A stretch of DNA of 64,000 nt from Paracoccus aestuariivivens (GTDB lineage Bacteria > Pseudomonadota > Alphaproteobacteria > Rhodobacterales > Rhodobacteraceae), in NCBI RefSeq assembly GCF_009711225.1, contig NZ_WMIE01000001.1:496001-560000 (forward strand), read 5' to 3'. This document shows, in pieces, positions 39,123-50,327 of the stretch. Each line of letters begins with the position of its first letter. Within the stretch, counting starts at the first letter, position 1. The position numbers and the translations under genes are program-made. The notes below the pieces were generated by a model. That model was not told the DNA's origin. It ran no database searches and saw only the letters and a list, made by a program, of their open reading frames with translations.

Positions 39123-39920
39123 TTAATCCTTGACCAGCAGAACGCCGGGCGCGAATGCGATGAAGAAGGGATTCTCGAAGCCCGGCTTGCCATAGGTCAG
39201 CGACGTATGGTCATCAAAGCGCACGACTTCGCCACCCGCGCCGCGCAACACGGCGTCACCCGCTGCAGTGTCCCATTCCATCGTGCGACCAAGGCGGGGA
39301 TACAGGTCGGCCTCGCCGGTGGCGACCAGACAGAATTTCAGCGACGAGCCCGCCGAAGTCATGTCGCGCACGCCGTAGCGCCCGATATAGGCGTCGGTCG
39401 CGGCGTCACGGTGCGATTTCGACGCGACCACCATCAGGCGGCGATTGTCGGGCATCGAGTTCACGCCGATCGGAGAGATCTCGCCGGGAGTATCGCCGAA
39501 CGGTCCTTTTTCCTCGACCGAGCCACCACTGGCGGTGGTGTAGAACAGCCGTTGTTTCGCCGGAGCGTAGACGACGCCAAAGCGCGGCTTGCCGTTTTCG
39601 ACATAGGCAATATTGACGGTGAAATCGCCGCGACGCTGGACGAATTCCTTGGTGCCGTCGAGCGGGTCGACGATCAGGAAGGTCGAAAGCGACTGGCCGT
39701 GGGTCTCGGCCTGTTCCTCGGTGACGAGAGCGATATCCGGGAAGGCCGCGCGCAGCCCGGCGGAGATCAGCGCATCGGCCGCCTCATCGGCCTCGGTCAC
39801 GGGTGAAGAATCGGATTTGGAGCGGATTTCGAAATCTTCGGCATTATAGATCCGCATGATCTCGTCGCCGGCCTTGATGGCCAGACGGCGCATTTCGGAA
39901 ATCATTACATCAAATTGCAT
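39123..39920 (-). CDS. cysQ: 3'(2'),5'-bisphosphate nucleotidase
   Basis: A 265-residue inositol-monophosphatase-fold enzyme hydrolysing PAP to AMP and phosphate. The metal-binding motifs are VTEEQAE, DPLDGTKEFVQRRGDF and EWDTAAGDAVLRGAGG. PAP is the by-product and inhibitor of PAPS-dependent sulfotransferases, so its presence in the same region as a two-domain sulfotransferase is meaningful. First gene of the cysQ-kdsB-GT2 operon, divergent from the ABC permease. It could equally serve general sulfate assimilation. Confidence 0.92.
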   Translation of the reverse strand: MQFDVMISEMRRLAIKAGDEIMRIYNAEDFEIRSKSDSSPVTEADEAADALISAGLRAAFPDIALVTEEQAETHGQSLSTFLIVDPLDGTKEFVQRRGDFTVNIAYVENGKPRFGVVYAPAKQRLFYTTASGGSVEEKGPFGDTPGEISPIGVNSMPDNRRLMVVASKSHRDAATDAYIGRYGVRDMTSAGSSLKFCLVATGEADLYPRLGRTMEWDTAAGDAVLRGAGGEVVRFDDHTSLTYGKPGFENPFFIAFAPGVLLVKD

Positions 39921-40047
39921 GGTCTTTCCCTTTCATCGCGGCCGACCGCCGACAGGGGGCGATTGAATGCGGCAATTCTGTTTCTTATGATGCGATGGAC
40001 CGCGCAGGGCAAGCACCCGCTCGCGCCACACGGAGTTCAAAGACCCG

Positions 40048-40869
40048 ATGTTCGTTCAGCGTCGTAGTCGCAACATGATCGAAGCCGCGTTCACAACGCT
40101 GGCGCTGATCTACCACGTGACCGTCAACAACCTGCGCAAGACGCAGCGAAACGCCGTGGTCGGCTTGCTGATGACTGTCGTGCAGTCGATGATGCTGATC
40201 GTTGGCTTCTACTTGATGTTCGTGGTCATCGGTGTTCGGAACTCCCCGATCCGGGGCGATTTCATCGTCTATATCATGACCGGCATTTTCATGTTCATGA
40301 CCCACACCAAATCGATCGGTGCGGTGGCCAGTGCAGGGAATCCCACGAATCCGATGATGAAGCACGGCCCGCTGAACACGGCCGTCATGATCTCGGCATC
40401 GGCGCTTGCGACGCTTTACCAGCAAACAGTTTCAGCCCTCGTCATTCTGACAGCGTATCACTATTTCCTTCAGCCGGTTCATATCGACAACCCGCTCGCG
40501 TGCTATGCGATGCTGCTTCTGGCATGGATATCCGGCTGCTGCATCGGGCTGATCTTCCTGTCCATCCGCCCGTGGTGGCCGCAAGGTGTCGGCGTGATGA
40601 CCGCCTTCTATCAGCGCATCAACATGGTGTTTTCAGGTAAGATGTTCGTCGCGAATGCGATGCCGACTTTCCTGCTGCATTCGTTCGACTGGAATCCTCT
40701 GTTCCACATCATCGACCAGACCAGAGGCTTTGCCTTTATCAATTACTCTCCGCGCAACTCGTCGCTGCACTACCCGATCTATTGCATCATCGCGCTGCTG
40801 ATGATCGGCCTGATGGCGGAGTTCGTGACACGCAAATCGGTTTCCATGAGCACGATGGCAGGTCGTTAG
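40048..40869 (+). CDS. ABC-2-type polysaccharide export permease (KpsM/Wzm-like)
   Basis: A 273-residue inner-membrane protein with about six hydrophobic segments, of the ABC-2 transporter permease family that exports capsular or O-antigen polysaccharides. RNAVVGLLMTVVQSMMLIVG and the C-terminal WNPLFHIIDQTRGFAFINYS resemble KpsM/Wzm proteins. No ATP-binding partner lies nearby, so its KpsT/Wzt must be encoded elsewhere. It is divergent from cysQ at the end of the polysaccharide region and upstream of dnaK on the same strand. Confidence 0.8.
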   Translation: MFVQRRSRNMIEAAFTTLALIYHVTVNNLRKTQRNAVVGLLMTVVQSMMLIVGFYLMFVVIGVRNSPIRGDFIVYIMTGIFMFMTHTKSIGAVASAGNPTNPMMKHGPLNTAVMISASALATLYQQTVSALVILTAYHYFLQPVHIDNPLACYAMLLLAWISGCCIGLIFLSIRPWWPQGVGVMTAFYQRINMVFSGKMFVANAMPTFLLHSFDWNPLFHIIDQTRGFAFINYSPRNSSLHYPIYCIIALLMIGLMAEFVTRKSVSMSTMAGR

Positions 40870-40909
40870 AATCCATCCTATTCAGGGACAGATTCTGCGC
40901 TTCACGCTG

Positions 40910-40939
40910 CTTGCAGGCCGTTTGCGCCCTTCCTATATA
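40910..40939 (+). promoter_or_regulatory. Possible heat-shock (RpoH) promoter of dnaK
   Basis: CTTGCAG (40910-40916), 15 bases and CCTATATA (40932-40939) resemble an alphaproteobacterial sigma-32 promoter (CTTG... CYTATnT). The spot, about 100 bases before dnaK, fits. Not verified against other heat-shock promoters. Confidence 0.4.
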
Positions 40940-40981
40940 GCCCCAAGAGTTCGGGGGGCTTCCTCCGGTCAATCAGGGATC

Positions 40982-41014
40982 GGGCTATGGGGGCCTCACG
41001 GGGACCCAAAGCCC
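40982..41014 (+). promoter_or_regulatory. Hairpin in the dnaK leader
   Basis: GGGCTATGGG (40982-40991) pairs with CCCAAAGCCC (41005-41014) with one mismatch around a 13-base loop, within the dnaK 5' untranslated region. It ends about 15 bases before the AAGAAAGG ribosome site, so it does not hide the site directly. Confidence 0.35.
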
Positions 41015-41042
41015 AGAATATCGCCGCAAGAAAGGTTTTTGT

Positions 41043-42956
41043 ATGTCTAAAGTCATCGGCATTGACCTCGGGACCACCAATAGCTGCGTCGCCATCATGG
41101 ACGGCAGCCAGCCCAAGGTCATCGAGAATTCCGAAGGCGCGCGCACGACCCCCTCGATCGTCGGCTTCACCGACAGCGAGCGTCTGGTCGGCCAGCCTGC
41201 CAAGCGTCAGGCCGTCACCAACCCATCGAATACCGTCTTCGCCGTCAAGCGCCTGATCGGTCGCCGCACCACCGACGCCGAAGTCGAGAAGGACAAGAAG
41301 CTCGTCCCCTATAACATTGTCGACGGCGGCAATGGCGACGCATGGGTCGAAGTCCGTGGCGAGAAATACTCGCCGAGCCAGGTTTCCGCCTTCATCCTGC
41401 AAAAGATGAAGGAAACCGCCGAATCCTATCTGGGTGAGCCGGTGACGCAGGCCGTCATCACGGTTCCCGCCTATTTCAACGATGCCCAGCGTCAGGCGAC
41501 CAAGGATGCCGGCAAGATCGCGGGTCTCGAAGTCCTGCGCATCATCAACGAGCCAACCGCAGCCGCCTTGGCTTACGGTCTGGACAAGAAAGATTCGAAA
41601 ACCATCGCGGTCTATGACCTTGGCGGCGGTACTTTCGACATCACCATCCTTGAGATCGACGACGGCCTGTTCGAAGTGAAATCGACCAACGGGGACACGT
41701 TCCTTGGCGGCGAAGACTTCGACATGCGCATCGTCAACTATCTGGCCGACGAGTTCAAAAAGGAACACGGCGTCGACCTGACCAAGGACAAGATGGCTCT
41801 GCAACGCCTGAAAGAGGCCGCCGAGAAAGCCAAGATCGAACTGTCCAGCGCCTCGCAGACCGAGATCAACCAGCCGTTCATCTCGATGGACAAGAACTCG
41901 GGCACGCCGCTGCACATGGTCATGAAACTGACCCGTGCCAAGCTGGAAAGCATCGTCGCCGACCTGATCAAACGCACGATCAAGCCGGTTCAGGATGCTC
42001 TGAAAGACGCTGGCCTGTCCAAAGGCGACATCGACGAGATCGTTCTGGTCGGCGGCATGACCCGCATGCCGAAAGTCATCGAGGCTGTCAGCGAATACTT
42101 CGGCAAAGAGCCCCATAAAGGCGTGAACCCGGACGAAGTCGTGGCACTTGGCGCGGCCATCCAGGCCGGCGTGTTGCAAGGCGACGTGAAAGACGTGGTC
42201 CTGCTGGACGTGACCCCGCTGTCGCTGGGCATCGAGACGCTGGGTGGTGTCTTCACCCGCCTGATCGACCGCAACACCACGATCCCGACCAAGAAGTCGC
42301 AGATCTTCTCGACCGCCGAGGACAACCAGAACGCCGTCACCATCCGGGTCTTCCAGGGTGAGCGCGAAATGGCTGCCGACAACAAGATGCTGGGTCAGTT
42401 CAACCTTGAAGACATCCCGCCGGCTCCGCGCGGTATGCCGCAGATCGAGGTGACCTTCGACATCGACGCCAACGGCATCGTTTCCGTGTCCGCCAAGGAC
42501 AAGGGCACCGGCAAGGAACAGAACATCACGATCCAGGCCTCGGGCGGTCTGTCGGACGAAGACATCGACAAGATGGTCCGCGACGCCGAAGCCAATGCCG
42601 AGGCCGACAAGAAGCGCAAGGAACTGGTCGAGGCCCGCAACCAAGCGGAAAGCCTGATCCATTCGACCAAGAAGTCGCTGGACGAGCATGGCGACAAGGT
42701 AGATGGCTCGACCGTCGAAGTGATCGAACTGGCCGTCGGTGCGCTGGAAGATGCGCTGAAAACCGACGACGCCGGCAAGATCAAGGGCGGCATCCAGAAC
42801 CTGATGGACGCTTCGATGAAGCTTGGCGAAGCGATCTACAAGGCCAGCCAATCCGAAACCGGCGATGCCGGTGACGCCGACGAGCCGCGGTCGCGCGACG
42901 ATGACGACATTGTCGACGCCGATTTCGAAGATCTCGGCGAAGGCAAGCGCAAGTAA
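41043..42956 (+). CDS. dnaK: Molecular chaperone DnaK (Hsp70)
   Basis: A 637-residue Hsp70. The ATPase domain (about 1-385) has [47 protein letters not shown] and [10 protein letters not shown]; the substrate domain follows the linker [17 protein letters not shown], and the helical lid ends in an acidic tail [13 protein letters not shown]. It acts with DnaJ (next gene, same strand) in protein folding and heat shock. grpE is not in the window. A long open frame on the opposite strand here is a well-known Hsp70 antisense artefact. Confidence 0.98.
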   Translation: MSKVIGIDLGTTNSCVAIMDGSQPKVIENSEGARTTPSIVGFTDSERLVGQPAKRQAVTNPSNTVFAVKRLIGRRTTDAEVEKDKKLVPYNIVDGGNGDAWVEVRGEKYSPSQVSAFILQKMKETAESYLGEPVTQAVITVPAYFNDAQRQATKDAGKIAGLEVLRIINEPTAAALAYGLDKKDSKTIAVYDLGGGTFDITILEIDDGLFEVKSTNGDTFLGGEDFDMRIVNYLADEFKKEHGVDLTKDKMALQRLKEAAEKAKIELSSASQTEINQPFISMDKNSGTPLHMVMKLTRAKLESIVADLIKRTIKPVQDALKDAGLSKGDIDEIVLVGGMTRMPKVIEAVSEYFGKEPHKGVNPDEVVALGAAIQAGVLQGDVKDVVLLDVTPLSLGIETLGGVFTRLIDRNTTIPTKKSQIFSTAEDNQNAVTIRVFQGEREMAADNKMLGQFNLEDIPPAPRGMPQIEVTFDIDANGIVSVSAKDKGTGKEQNITIQASGGLSDEDIDKMVRDAEANAEADKKRKELVEARNQAESLIHSTKKSLDEHGDKVDGSTVEVIELAVGALEDALKTDDAGKIKGGIQNLMDASMKLGEAIYKASQSETGDAGDADEPRSRDDDDIVDADFEDLGEGKRK

Positions 42957-42969
42957 GCGCGGCACACGA

Positions 42970-43012
42970 ACCGGCCGGTCCGCTGCGTCATACGCGCGGG
43001 CCGGTATTTTCT
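42970..43012 (+). terminator. Hairpin between dnaK and dnaJ
   Basis: ACCGGCC (42970-42976) pairs with GGCCGGT (42999-43005), with partial pairing inside, followed by ATTTTC. It probably acts as a partial terminator lowering dnaJ relative to dnaK, as both are on one strand 80 bases apart. Confidence 0.55.
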
Positions 43013-43036
43013 TGAAGGACCCCGGACGCGATCGAT

Positions 43037-44197
43037 ATGGCAAAACGTGACTATTACGAAGTGCTGGGTGTGACTCGGGGCGCATCGGCCGACGAGATCA
43101 AAAAAGCCTATCGCACCAAAGCGAAAGAGCTTCACCCCGACCGCAACAGAGATTGCAAGGTATCCGAGGCCGCGTTCAAGGAAGTGAACGAAGCCTATGA
43201 ATGCCTCAAGGACGACCAGAAAAAATCGGCTTACGACCGTTTTGGCCATGCAGCCTTTGAAGGCGGCGGATTCAATCGCGGCGGCGGCAACGGTCATGGC
43301 GATTTCGGCTCGGCTTTTGCCGACGTTTTCGAGGATTTGTTCGGCGACATGATGGGTCGCCGTCCCGGTGGAAATGGCGGCGGACGCTCGCGCGCCAGCC
43401 GTGGACAGGACCTACGCTACAACCTGCGCGTCTCGCTTGAGGAAGCCTTCACCGGCGCACAAAAGGCGATTTCGGTGCCCGGTTCGGTCGCTTGTGGCGG
43501 CTGCAACGGCACGGGCGCGGAAGGCTCGGTAGAGCCTGCGACCTGCCCGACCTGCTCGGGCATGGGCAAAGTCCGCGCCAGCCAGGGCTTCTTCACCGTC
43601 GAACGCACCTGCCCGACCTGTAACGGTCAGGGCCAGATCGTCAAAAACCCCTGCAAACAATGCCAAGGTGCTGGACGGATCGAGAAAGAGCGTCAGCTTT
43701 CGGTCAACATTCCCGCAGGCGTCGAGACCGGCACCCGCATCCGCCTTGCCGGTGAAGGCGAAGCCGGAATGCGCGGCGGGCCGTCCGGCGATCTGTATAT
43801 CTTCATCGAAGTGCAGGAACATCCGATCTTTATCCGCGACGGCCGGACATTGGCCTGCGAAGTTCCTGTCAGCATGGTCACCGCTGCACTGGGCGGCGAG
43901 ATCGAGGTTCCGACCATCGACGGCGGACGTTCACGCGTGAAGGTTCCCCCGGGCACGCAGTCGGGCAAGCAGTTGCGCCTGCGCGGCAAGGGCATGCCTC
44001 CGCTGCGGCACGGTCCCGGCATGAATGGCGATGCGGGTGATATGCTGATCGAACTGTCGGTCGAAACGCCCGTCAACCTGACCTCGCGGCAGCGCGAATT
44101 GCTGCGCGAGTTCGAAAATATTCAGGCGGACAACAGCCCGCAGACCCAAGGCTTCTTCCACAAGATCAAGGGTTTTTGGGACGAGATGAAGGGCTGA
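43037..44197 (+). CDS. dnaJ: Co-chaperone DnaJ
   Basis: A 386-residue type I Hsp40. The J domain holds HPD at residues 33-35 (KELHPDRN); a Gly-rich stretch (about 75-125) follows; then four zinc-finger CxxCxGxG repeats ([32 protein letters not shown]) and the C-terminal substrate domains. It stimulates DnaK ATPase and delivers unfolded clients. A hairpin lies just after the stop. Confidence 0.97.
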   Translation: MAKRDYYEVLGVTRGASADEIKKAYRTKAKELHPDRNRDCKVSEAAFKEVNEAYECLKDDQKKSAYDRFGHAAFEGGGFNRGGGNGHGDFGSAFADVFEDLFGDMMGRRPGGNGGGRSRASRGQDLRYNLRVSLEEAFTGAQKAISVPGSVACGGCNGTGAEGSVEPATCPTCSGMGKVRASQGFFTVERTCPTCNGQGQIVKNPCKQCQGAGRIEKERQLSVNIPAGVETGTRIRLAGEGEAGMRGGPSGDLYIFIEVQEHPIFIRDGRTLACEVPVSMVTAALGGEIEVPTIDGGRSRVKVPPGTQSGKQLRLRGKGMPPLRHGPGMNGDAGDMLIELSVETPVNLTSRQRELLREFENIQADNSPQTQGFFHKIKGFWDEMKG

Positions 44198-44202
44198 AGT
44201 TG

Positions 44203-44227
44203 ACGGGCCGTATTAACGGCCCGTTTA
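44203..44227 (+). terminator. Terminator after dnaJ
   Basis: A perfect 9-base stem, ACGGGCCGT (44203-44211) and ACGGCCCGT (44216-44224), with an ATTA loop and a short TTT, begins 6 bases after the dnaJ stop. It closes the dnaK-dnaJ unit before radC. Confidence 0.7.
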
Positions 44228-44251
44228 CCGCATGTGTGGCAGGTTTCGGGC

Positions 44252-45037
44252 ATGGACCCGAATCATTCGTTCAACGAAGCCCCGCTGCCGCTATTCGCTC
44301 CGTCCGGACCCGTGACGGCCAGCGACGAAGTGCCGCAGCCGGTCCCAATGCCTCAGGGCCGGCTGCCAAGCTATCTCTCGGACCATCGCGCCCGCCTTCG
44401 CGAACGCTTCATGCAGGGCGGTGCCGAGGCCATGCCCGATTACGAGCTGCTTGAACTCGTCCTGTTCCGCGCCATTCCCCGACAGGACGTCAAGCCTTTG
44501 GCCCGTCTGCTGATCGACCAGTTTGGCGACTTCAATCGCGTGTTATCAGCATCGGCCACCCGCCTGACCGCCGTTTCCGGCGTGGGTCCGGCCGTGGTGC
44601 AGGAACTCAAGATCGTCGAAGCCGCGGCGCAACGTCTTGCCCGCTCGAAGGTGATGCATCGCCCCGTCCTGACCAGTTGGCACGCGCTGCTCGATTACTG
44701 CCATACCGCCATGGCGCACCGAGAAATCGAGCAATTCCGCGTCCTTTATCTCGACCGCAAGAACGTACTCATCGCGGACGAGGAACAGGCTAAGGGCACC
44801 GTCGACCACGTCCCCGTCTACCCGCGCGAGATCATGCGACGCGCGCTTGAATTGACAGCAAGCGCCTTGATCCTTGTCCACAACCATCCTTCGGGCGATC
44901 CGACACCGTCGCAAGCCGACATAACCATGACAAAACGGATCTGCGCCGCTGCCGAAGTGATGGGAATCACCGTCCACGACCACCTCATCATCGGCCGGTC
45001 GCGCGAACTAAGCTTCCGCAGCGAGGGGATGTTGTAA
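44252..45037 (+). CDS. radC: RadC-family (JAMM/MPN+) protein
   Basis: A 261-residue RadC protein. An N-terminal helix-hairpin-helix part (PDYELLELVLFRAIPRQDVK; VSGVGPAVVQELK) precedes the MPN/JAMM metalloprotease-like domain with HNHPSGDPTPSQAD, whose two histidines and aspartate bind zinc. Despite its name, a direct repair role is unproven. The ATG at 44252 is preferred to an in-frame GTG at 44234. Free-standing between dnaJ and the bc1 operon. Confidence 0.92.
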   Translation: MDPNHSFNEAPLPLFAPSGPVTASDEVPQPVPMPQGRLPSYLSDHRARLRERFMQGGAEAMPDYELLELVLFRAIPRQDVKPLARLLIDQFGDFNRVLSASATRLTAVSGVGPAVVQELKIVEAAAQRLARSKVMHRPVLTSWHALLDYCHTAMAHREIEQFRVLYLDRKNVLIADEEQAKGTVDHVPVYPREIMRRALELTASALILVHNHPSGDPTPSQADITMTKRICAAAEVMGITVHDHLIIGRSRELSFRSEGML

Positions 45038-45249
45038 TGCCGGTTTGAACCGGACCAATGCCGCGTGTCCTGCAAGAAACCCGCAACCAAAATCCCACAC
45101 CTGAGCGGGGTTGCGAGTGTCTGCCGACCGCCCCGCGCTAGACTGACGTAAATTTGACCGCTACAAACTCGCGAGGGAGGGGGAAGTGCATATCACGGCC
45201 CACTTCGTCGTATCGCCCGGCCCGCTGGGCAAGAATGGAGATCAGACCC

Positions 45250-47155
<1,906 letters not shown>

Positions 47156-47167
47156 GGAGAGGCAACA

Positions 47168-48370
47168 ATGACCTTGAGAAACGCATCGCTCACGGCTGTT
47201 GCGGCCTTGACCGTTGCCTTGGCAGGTGGCGCAGTCGCACAAGACACTTCGACCGCGCCCGGTACCACGGCACCGGTGGGTTCCAGCTATCACACCGGAG
47301 GAAGCGCCGCCCCTGCGCCCACGGCAGCAGAACCGGCAGCGCCCGAGGCCGCTCCTGCTCCGGTAGCCGAGGCACCCGCTCCGACAGCAGAAGCACCTGC
47401 TGCTGCCGCGCCTGCCTCACCCGAGGCAACCACAACGGCCGCAATGCCCGAGCCGACCGAAGCGGAACCGGCCGAGGCACCGGCAGAAACGCCCGCCCCC
47501 GCCGCAGAACAACCCGTCGAAGCCGCTGTGGCCGAAGCACCGGCGGCTGCAACTCCAGCTCCTGCGGAAACCGAAGCACCGGCGGCCGCTGAACCCGAAC
47601 ACGCTGCTGCGGCAGAGGGTGAACATGCAGCGGCAGGTGCCTCCCACGCCGCGCCTCATATCGAGGACATTTCATTCAGCTTCGAAGGGCCTTTTGGAAG
47701 TTTCGACCAGTTCCAGCTGCAGCGCGGGTTGCAGGTCTACACCGAGGTCTGCTCGGCCTGTCACGGCCTGCGCTACGTTCCGCTGCGCACCTTGGGCGAT
47801 CCGGGCGGCCCCGGCCTGCCCGAAGATCAGGTGCGCGCCTATGCCGCCAATCTGGACATCACCGACGCCGAGACCGGCGAGGATCGTCCACGCGTTCCGA
47901 CCGATCACTTCCCGACCAATCTGGCCGAAGGCATGGGCCCTGACCTGTCGCTGATGGCCAAGGCGCGCGCGGGTTTCCACGGTCCCTACGGCACCGGCAT
48001 AACGCAGTTCTTCCGTGGTATCGGTGGTCCGGAATACATCCACGCGATCCTGACCGGCTATAATGGCGAGACCAAGGAAGAAGCGGGCAGCACCTTCTAC
48101 CACAACGCCGCCTTCTCGACCGGTTGGATCAAGATGCCCCAGCCGCTGACCGACGGTCAGGTCACATATGAGGACGGGACCGAGGCCAGCGTGGACCAGA
48201 TGGCCCGCGACGTCTCGGCCTTCCTGATGTGGACCGCCGAGCCGAAGATGATGGATCGCAAACAGGTCGGCATGGTCTCGGTCCTGTTCCTGATCGTCCT
48301 TGCCTCGCTGCTTTACCTGACGAACAAGAAGCTGTGGTGGCCGATCAAGCACGGTCGCAAGGCCCACTGA
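47168..48370 (+). CDS. petC: Cytochrome bc1 cytochrome c1 subunit with Ala/Pro/Glu-rich extension
   Basis: A 400-residue cytochrome c1. A Sec signal peptide (about 1-25) is followed by an insert of about 110 residues (46-160) made almost only of Ala, Pro and Glu. The haem c domain has CSACH (Cys195, Cys198, His199), a [10 protein letters not shown] region and the methionine ligand near [11 protein letters not shown]-terminal membrane anchor ([16 protein letters not shown]) ends in a basic tail. The acidic extension is a Paracoccus trait and may help cytochrome c docking. It closes the petABC operon before a strong terminator. Confidence 0.96.
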   Translation: MTLRNASLTAVAALTVALAGGAVAQDTSTAPGTTAPVGSSYHTGGSAAPAPTAAEPAAPEAAPAPVAEAPAPTAEAPAAAAPASPEATTTAAMPEPTEAEPAEAPAETPAPAAEQPVEAAVAEAPAAATPAPAETEAPAAAEPEHAAAAEGEHAAAGASHAAPHIEDISFSFEGPFGSFDQFQLQRGLQVYTEVCSACHGLRYVPLRTLGDPGGPGLPEDQVRAYAANLDITDAETGEDRPRVPTDHFPTNLAEGMGPDLSLMAKARAGFHGPYGTGITQFFRGIGGPEYIHAILTGYNGETKEEAGSTFYHNAAFSTGWIKMPQPLTDGQVTYEDGTEASVDQMARDVSAFLMWTAEPKMMDRKQVGMVSVLFLIVLASLLYLTNKKLWWPIKHGRKAH

Positions 48371-48391
48371 CCCGCCGCTGACGGTCAAATT

Positions 48392-48420
48392 GACGCGCCC
48401 TACGGGGCGCGTCTTTCGTT
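48392..48420 (+). terminator. Terminator of the petABC operon
   Basis: GACGCGCCC (48392-48400) and GGGCGCGTC (48405-48413) form a perfect 9-base stem closed by C-TACG-G, a UNCG-type tetraloop, followed by TTTCGTTT. It lies 21 bases after petC. Confidence 0.88.
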
Positions 48421-48484
48421 TCGGGTGCTGGACAAACTTCGCCCCGAAGGCTCAGATACGGCTCCGAACGCACGGAGAAGCAGG

Positions 48485-49360
48485 ATGACGATCTATAACC
48501 TCGGTTCGATCAACATCGACCACGTCTACCGCTTGGCGAACCTGCCCCGCTCGGGTGAGACGATCCATTCCCGCGATCTGTCGCACGGTCTTGGGGGGAA
48601 GGGCGCGAACCAGTCTGTCGCGGCGGCCCGCGCCGGAGCGCATGTCGTACATCTGGGCGCAATGGGCAGCGGCGACGACTGGGTGTTGCGCCGACTGGTC
48701 GATGCCGGCGTCGATACCAACTGCATCGCACGTCTGGAAGGTCACGTTACCGGCCATGCGATCATCCTTGTTGATATGGCGGGCGAGAACTCGATCATCG
48801 TCCATAGCGGCGCCAATCGTGCCCTGCCAGACGACACGGTAACCCGCGATCTGACGGGCATCGGTCCGGGCGATATCCTTTTGACCCAAAACGAAACCAG
48901 CCTGCAAGTCGAGGCTGCCACGCGCGCCAAATCCGCAGGCGCGACGGTGATCTATTCGGCGGCCCCCTTCGAAATCGAGGCCCTGCGCGCCGTTCTGCCC
49001 CATATCTCGATCCTTGCCGTGAACGAAGGCGAGGCCTTCGAGGCTTTCGCCGCATTCGGTGAGAACCTGCCGATCGAAGGAATGCTCGTGACGCGGGGCG
49101 CGGCTGGCGCGGAATACCGCGACTTCACGACCGGCGAGATCCACCGTCAGGCCGCCTATCCGGTCAAGGCGCAGGACACGACCGGCGCGGGCGACTGTTT
49201 CACGGGCTGGTTTGCAGCCGGTCTGGCGAGGGGCGAAAATATCCCGACGGCGTTACGCCACGCCGCTGCGGCCGCCGCAATTCAGGTCACGCGACACGGC
49301 GCAGGCGATGCGATGCCCGACCGCACCGATGTCGTGCAATTCCTCGAAAGTCAGAACTGA
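48485..49360 (+). CDS. PfkB-family sugar kinase (ribokinase-like)
   Basis: A 291-residue PfkB-family kinase. GLGGKGANQSVAAARAG (about 37-53) is the first PfkB signature and DTTGAGDCFTGWFAAGLARG the second, with the catalytic aspartate in GAGD. Closest overall to ribokinase, but the substrate (ribose, a nucleoside or another sugar) cannot be fixed. Start MTIYNLGSINIDHVY with GGAGAAGCAGG upstream. No sugar transporter or repressor flanks it. Confidence 0.85.
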   Translation: MTIYNLGSINIDHVYRLANLPRSGETIHSRDLSHGLGGKGANQSVAAARAGAHVVHLGAMGSGDDWVLRRLVDAGVDTNCIARLEGHVTGHAIILVDMAGENSIIVHSGANRALPDDTVTRDLTGIGPGDILLTQNETSLQVEAATRAKSAGATVIYSAAPFEIEALRAVLPHISILAVNEGEAFEAFAAFGENLPIEGMLVTRGAAGAEYRDFTTGEIHRQAAYPVKAQDTTGAGDCFTGWFAAGLARGENIPTALRHAAAAAAIQVTRHGAGDAMPDRTDVVQFLESQN

Positions 49361-49400
49361 CAACTTGTCGCAACCCGCCTTGGCACCTATCTGGAGACAC

Positions 49401-50198
49401 ATGAGAATCCCCTTTCTGAACCGTGCTCCCTCGGTCGCCGTCATCCGCTTGCAGGGCGTGATCGGCGGGGCATCGCGTGGTGGCGGCTTGACCGATGCCG
49501 GTCTGGCACCCTTGCTGGAACGCGCCTTCAAACGACGCAAACCCAAGGCCGTGGCATTGGTCGTCAACTCGCCCGGTGGGTCGCCCGTCCAGTCCAGCCT
49601 GATCGGTGCGCGAATCCGCCGCTTGTCCGAGGAACATCATGTTCCGGTCCATGCCTTTGTCGAGGACGTCGCGGCCTCGGGCGGCTATTGGCTGGCCTCG
49701 GCTGCGGATTTCATCTGGGCGGACGAAAGTTCGGTCCTCGGGTCGATCGGCGTCATTTCGGCCGGGTTCGGTTTTTCGGAACTGATCGCCCGCCACGGAA
49801 TCGAGCGCCGCGTCCATACCGCCGGCGAGTCCAAATCGATGCTGGACCCGTTCCGCCCCGAAAAACCCGAGGATATCGAGCGGCTGAACCGCCTGTTGAC
49901 CCCGATCCATGACGCATTCAAGGCCCAGATCCAGAGCCGCCGCGGCGACAAACTGCCAGTGGAACGGGATCTGTTCACTGGCGAGATCTGGGTCGGTCGC
50001 GAAGCCGTCGAGCTTGGCTTGGCGGACGGCATCGCCCATCTTACCCCCAAGATGCGTGAACTGTTCGGCAAGGAGACACGCTTTCTGACCTATGGTCAGC
50101 GTGTGCCGCTGCTGCGCCGCTTCGGTCTGTCGGCGGGCGAGGTGATCGATTCCATCGAGGAACGCGCGGCATTCGCCCGCTTTGACGCGAGGGGCTGA
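49401..50198 (+). CDS. S49-family signal-peptide-peptidase-like protease
   Basis: A 265-residue single-domain SppA-like serine protease (SohB/SppA group). The serine nucleophile is Ser93 in EDVAASGGYWLAS and the general base Lys145 in GESKSMLDPF. NSPGGSPVQSS (56-66) is the conserved oxyanion/loop region. It lacks a clear N-terminal membrane segment, so it may act in the cytoplasm or at the inner membrane surface. Its stop overlaps the start of a 36-residue hydrophobic microprotein, which may anchor or regulate it. Confidence 0.88.
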   Translation: MRIPFLNRAPSVAVIRLQGVIGGASRGGGLTDAGLAPLLERAFKRRKPKAVALVVNSPGGSPVQSSLIGARIRRLSEEHHVPVHAFVEDVAASGGYWLASAADFIWADESSVLGSIGVISAGFGFSELIARHGIERRVHTAGESKSMLDPFRPEKPEDIERLNRLLTPIHDAFKAQIQSRRGDKLPVERDLFTGEIWVGREAVELGLADGIAHLTPKMRELFGKETRFLTYGQRVPLLRRFGLSAGEVIDSIEERAAFARFDARG

Positions 50199-50308
50199 TG
50201 ATCAAGGCCGTATTGTTGTGTTTGCTGATCATTATCGCGCTGGCCCTTGTCGCGGGGCCGGGCTTCCGTCGTTTGATCGCTAGAATTTTAGGAATTCCAT
50301 ATAAATGA
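50198..50308 (+). CDS. 36-residue hydrophobic microprotein
   Basis: A 36-residue frame (MIKAVLLCLLIIIALALVAG, then PGFRRLIARILGIPYK) starting in the last base of the S49 protease stop (TGATG overlap). Residues 3-19 form one membrane helix and the rest is basic and amphipathic, with a hairpin-free, AT-rich 3' end. Overlap suggests coupled translation. I know no family for it. Alternatives: a non-coding stretch, though the hydrophobic-then-basic pattern and coupled start argue for a gene. Confidence 0.55.
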   Translation: MIKAVLLCLLIIIALALVAGPGFRRLIARILGIPYK

Positions 50309-50327
50309 TGCATTGGGGCCCGCTGGA

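Noticed and set aside
41043..41043. CIRCE-type heat-shock operator near dnaK
   Set aside because: No TTAGCACTC-N9-GAGTGCTAA-like repeat is visible in the 170-base leader.
40902..43085. 727-codon open frame on the minus strand opposite dnaK
   Set aside because: A long frame antisense to Hsp70 genes is a known artefact of codon bias in high-GC genomes. The plus strand carries an unmistakable DnaK.
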